Of a stretch of 5,374 bases of DNA, positions 4,214 to 5,374 are shown in pieces. Made by a program: the position numbers and the translations under genes. The notes below the pieces were generated by a model, which was not told the origin of the DNA, did no database searches, and saw nothing but the letters and a program-made list of their open reading frames with translations. Each line of letters starts with the position of its first letter. Position 1 is the first letter of the stretch. Source of the stretch: Alphaproteobacteria bacterium. GTDB taxonomy: Bacteria > Pseudomonadota > Alphaproteobacteria > Rs-D84. The stretch is from NCBI GenBank assembly GCA_009785765.1, contig WQVP01000033.1:1-5374 (forward strand), given 5' to 3'.

Positions 4214-4219
4214 AAAAAC

Positions 4220-5002
4220 ATGTTGGGTAAATTATTTAACAAAAAAGAAGTCGGGGCAAAATTAAACAACCCCATCACCGTTTCTATGCCTTGGGGCGAT
4301 GAAACATTAACACTTGAAACCGGACGTTTTGCAAAGCAAGCAACCGCATCCGTTATGGCAACAATGGGTCAAACTATGGTTTTGGTTTCCGTAGTTGCAG
4401 AATCAAAGGCCGCCGAAGGTTTTGACTATTTCCCGATGAGCGTGGATTACCAAGAAAAATTCGCAGCTGCCGGTAAAATCCCAGGTTCCAGAAATCGCCG
4501 TGAAGGCCAATTGTCCACAGACGAAATCTTGACATCACGTTTAATAGACCGTCCAATTCGCCCACTGTTCCCAGAGACATTCAAAAACAAATTGCAAATT
4601 ACAGCGACCTGTTTTTCTTATGACAAAAAGAATAGTCCGGATGTAATTGCTATGATTGGTGCATCCGCCGCTCTTGCCATCTCTGGCGTTCCGTTCATGG
4701 GACCAATTGGCGCAGTGCGTGTTGGATACGACAACGGCGAATATGTTTTAAATCCGGCCGTTAAAACAATTAACGAACTTGAAATGGACTTGGTTGTTGC
4801 CGGAACACGTGATGGTGTTTTAATGGTGGAATCTGAAATCGGAGAATTGGATGAAAAAATCACACTTGGTGCGATTAAATTCGGATTTGATGCTTTTCAA
4901 CCAGTTATCAAATTAATTGATGAATTAAAAGAAAAAGCGGGTAAAGACGCATGGGAAGTCGCAACCGTATCAGACGAATACAAAACAATAAAAAGACTTT
5001 GA
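4220..5002 (+). CDS. pnp: Polyribonucleotide nucleotidyltransferase, first part (frame ends at a CTT TGA shift site)
   Basis: PNPase is a trimeric 3'-5' phosphorolytic exoribonuclease that degrades mRNA to nucleoside diphosphates, often with RNase E. This part (260 aa) has the complete first RNase PH-like domain: [15 protein letters not shown] (residues 31-45), [35 protein letters not shown] (106-118), [29 protein letters not shown] and the [16 protein letters not shown] strand. It begins with about ten extra residues compared with Escherichia coli. The frame then stops at TGA 5000-5002, in the helical linker before the second domain, far short of the family's roughly 700 aa. The remainder continues without loss in the +1 frame. 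As a stand-alone product it would lack the second PH core and the KH and S1 domains. Confidence 0.9.
   Translation: MLGKLFNKKEVGAKLNNPITVSMPWGDETLTLETGRFAKQATASVMATMGQTMVLVSVVAESKAAEGFDYFPMSVDYQEKFAAAGKIPGSRNRREGQLSTDEILTSRLIDRPIRPLFPETFKNKLQITATCFSYDKKNSPDVIAMIGASAALAISGVPFMGPIGAVRVGYDNGEYVLNPAVKTINELEMDLVVAGTRDGVLMVESEIGELDEKITLGAIKFGFDAFQPVIKLIDELKEKAGKDAWEVATVSDEYKTIKRL
4990..5002 (+). other. Frame junction in pnp: AAAAA GA CTT TGA
   Basis: The first frame reads ATA AAA AGA CTT TGA. The continuing frame is +1 and is blocked upstream by TAA at 4989-4991, so the switch must fall in 4992-5002. Two explanations fit. The first is one extra A in the five-A run 4990-4994 (mutation or sequencing error): removing it gives ATA AAA GAC TTT GAA. 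The second is a programmed +1 shift at CTT TGA, the same slippery codon and stop used by prfB (RF2). No RF2-like internal Shine-Dalgarno sits before CTT; only AAAAAGA is there. Confidence 0.8.
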
Positions 5003-5374
5003 ACAGTTTTTGCCGGAAATGGAAACAGCTCTTGCAATATCCGACAAAATGGAAAGATATGCGGCCAAAGACGTTATCAAAGAAAATGCAATGGAACGTT
5101 TACCTGAATTATTCGGCGAAGATGCGGCGGCGCACAAAGGCGCAGCAGCGGATGCAATTGATGCATTGGCCGGACGTGTTATGCGCGGAAATATCTTGGC
5201 CGGCAAACCACGTATTGATGGCCGTGATAACAAAACAATCCGTCCAATTGAATGCGAAGTTGGTATTTTGCCACGTTGCCACGGATCGGCACTTTTCACA
5301 CGTGGCGAGACGCAATCCATCGTGTCCATGACACTTGGCGGCGGCGCAGATGCATTGCCATTAGAGTCTATCAA
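4992..5374 (+). CDS. pnp: Polyribonucleotide nucleotidyltransferase, continuing part in +1 frame (partial at window end)
   Basis: In the frame of GAA 5001 the PNPase sequence carries on: [20 protein letters not shown] and the helical linker (to about 5190), then [50 protein letters not shown] and on to the window edge. These match the start of the second RNase PH-like domain, including the RIDGR and [12 protein letters not shown] signatures that help form the phosphate and RNA site. There is no Shine-Dalgarno or convincing start of its own, so it is a continuation of the upstream frame, not a separate gene. The second PH core and any KH and S1 domains would lie beyond the window. Confidence 0.85.

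Noticed and set aside
3957..4219. rpmH upstream of rnpA
   Set aside because: No frame on the minus strand encodes the short basic L34 protein. The gap holds only promoters and heptamer repeats.
5000..5002. UGA read as tryptophan (alternative genetic code) in pnp
   Set aside because: Recoding UGA would keep the first frame, which then runs into non-PNPase sequence. The homologous sequence is in the +1 frame, so a frameshift is needed.
4951..5374. Open frames at 4951-5331 (plus) and 4970-5374 (minus) near the pnp break
   Set aside because: The PNPase sequence continues in the third plus frame, with RIDGR and [12 protein letters not shown] motifs. The other frames show no recognisable protein.

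Overview
The window looks like chromosomal DNA from an AT-rich Gram-negative bacterium, most likely an uncultured alphaproteobacterium. A TolC-type outer-membrane protein implies an outer membrane. The RecF Walker B/D-loop reads LLDEAAAHLD and is followed by a QVWSTGID stretch, a form I associate with alphaproteobacterial RecF. The lineage call is inference from motifs, not from a search.

Layout. 1-878 (minus) is the N-terminal 292 codons of a TolC-family efflux protein that runs off the left edge. 950-1120 (minus) is an unannotated 56-codon GTG-start gene with a good Shine-Dalgarno sequence. 1138-1268 (minus) is a highly structured non-coding RNA ending in an intrinsic terminator. It lies directly downstream of tRNA-Cys (1294-1367) and is probably co-transcribed with it. 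From 1432 recF runs on the plus strand and meets tmk (minus, 2514-3185) tail to tail inside an 18-bp palindrome. Further right on the minus strand are yidD (3355-3564) and rnpA (3621-3956), which keep the conserved rnpA-yidD order. rpmH is not upstream of rnpA and yidC is not next to yidD. pnp starts at 4220 on the plus strand and runs off the right edge. Its frame is broken at about 4992-5002, at a CTT TGA sequence.

How the genes relate. They are mostly informational housekeeping genes: RecF (gap repair), thymidylate kinase (dTTP supply), RnpA (RNase P protein), YidD (membrane-protein insertion accessory) and PNPase (RNA decay). TolC is the exception, serving export.

The most striking non-genic feature is a set of heptanucleotide tandem arrays. 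All four intergenic gaps between tmk and pnp sites (tmk/yidD, yidD/rnpA, and two in rnpA/pnp) hold arrays with a strict 7-bp period. Each gap uses a different 7-mer. Three of the four are clear inverted pairs that would fold into long hairpins, and the fourth is only weakly inverted. The repeats supply the stop codons of yidD and rnpA, the last eight residues of RnpA, parts of the putative tmk and rnpA promoters, and a long stem ending two bases before the pnp Shine-Dalgarno. The other main points are the tRNA-linked structured RNA, which can form two mutually exclusive folds, and the RF2-like frameshift site in pnp.
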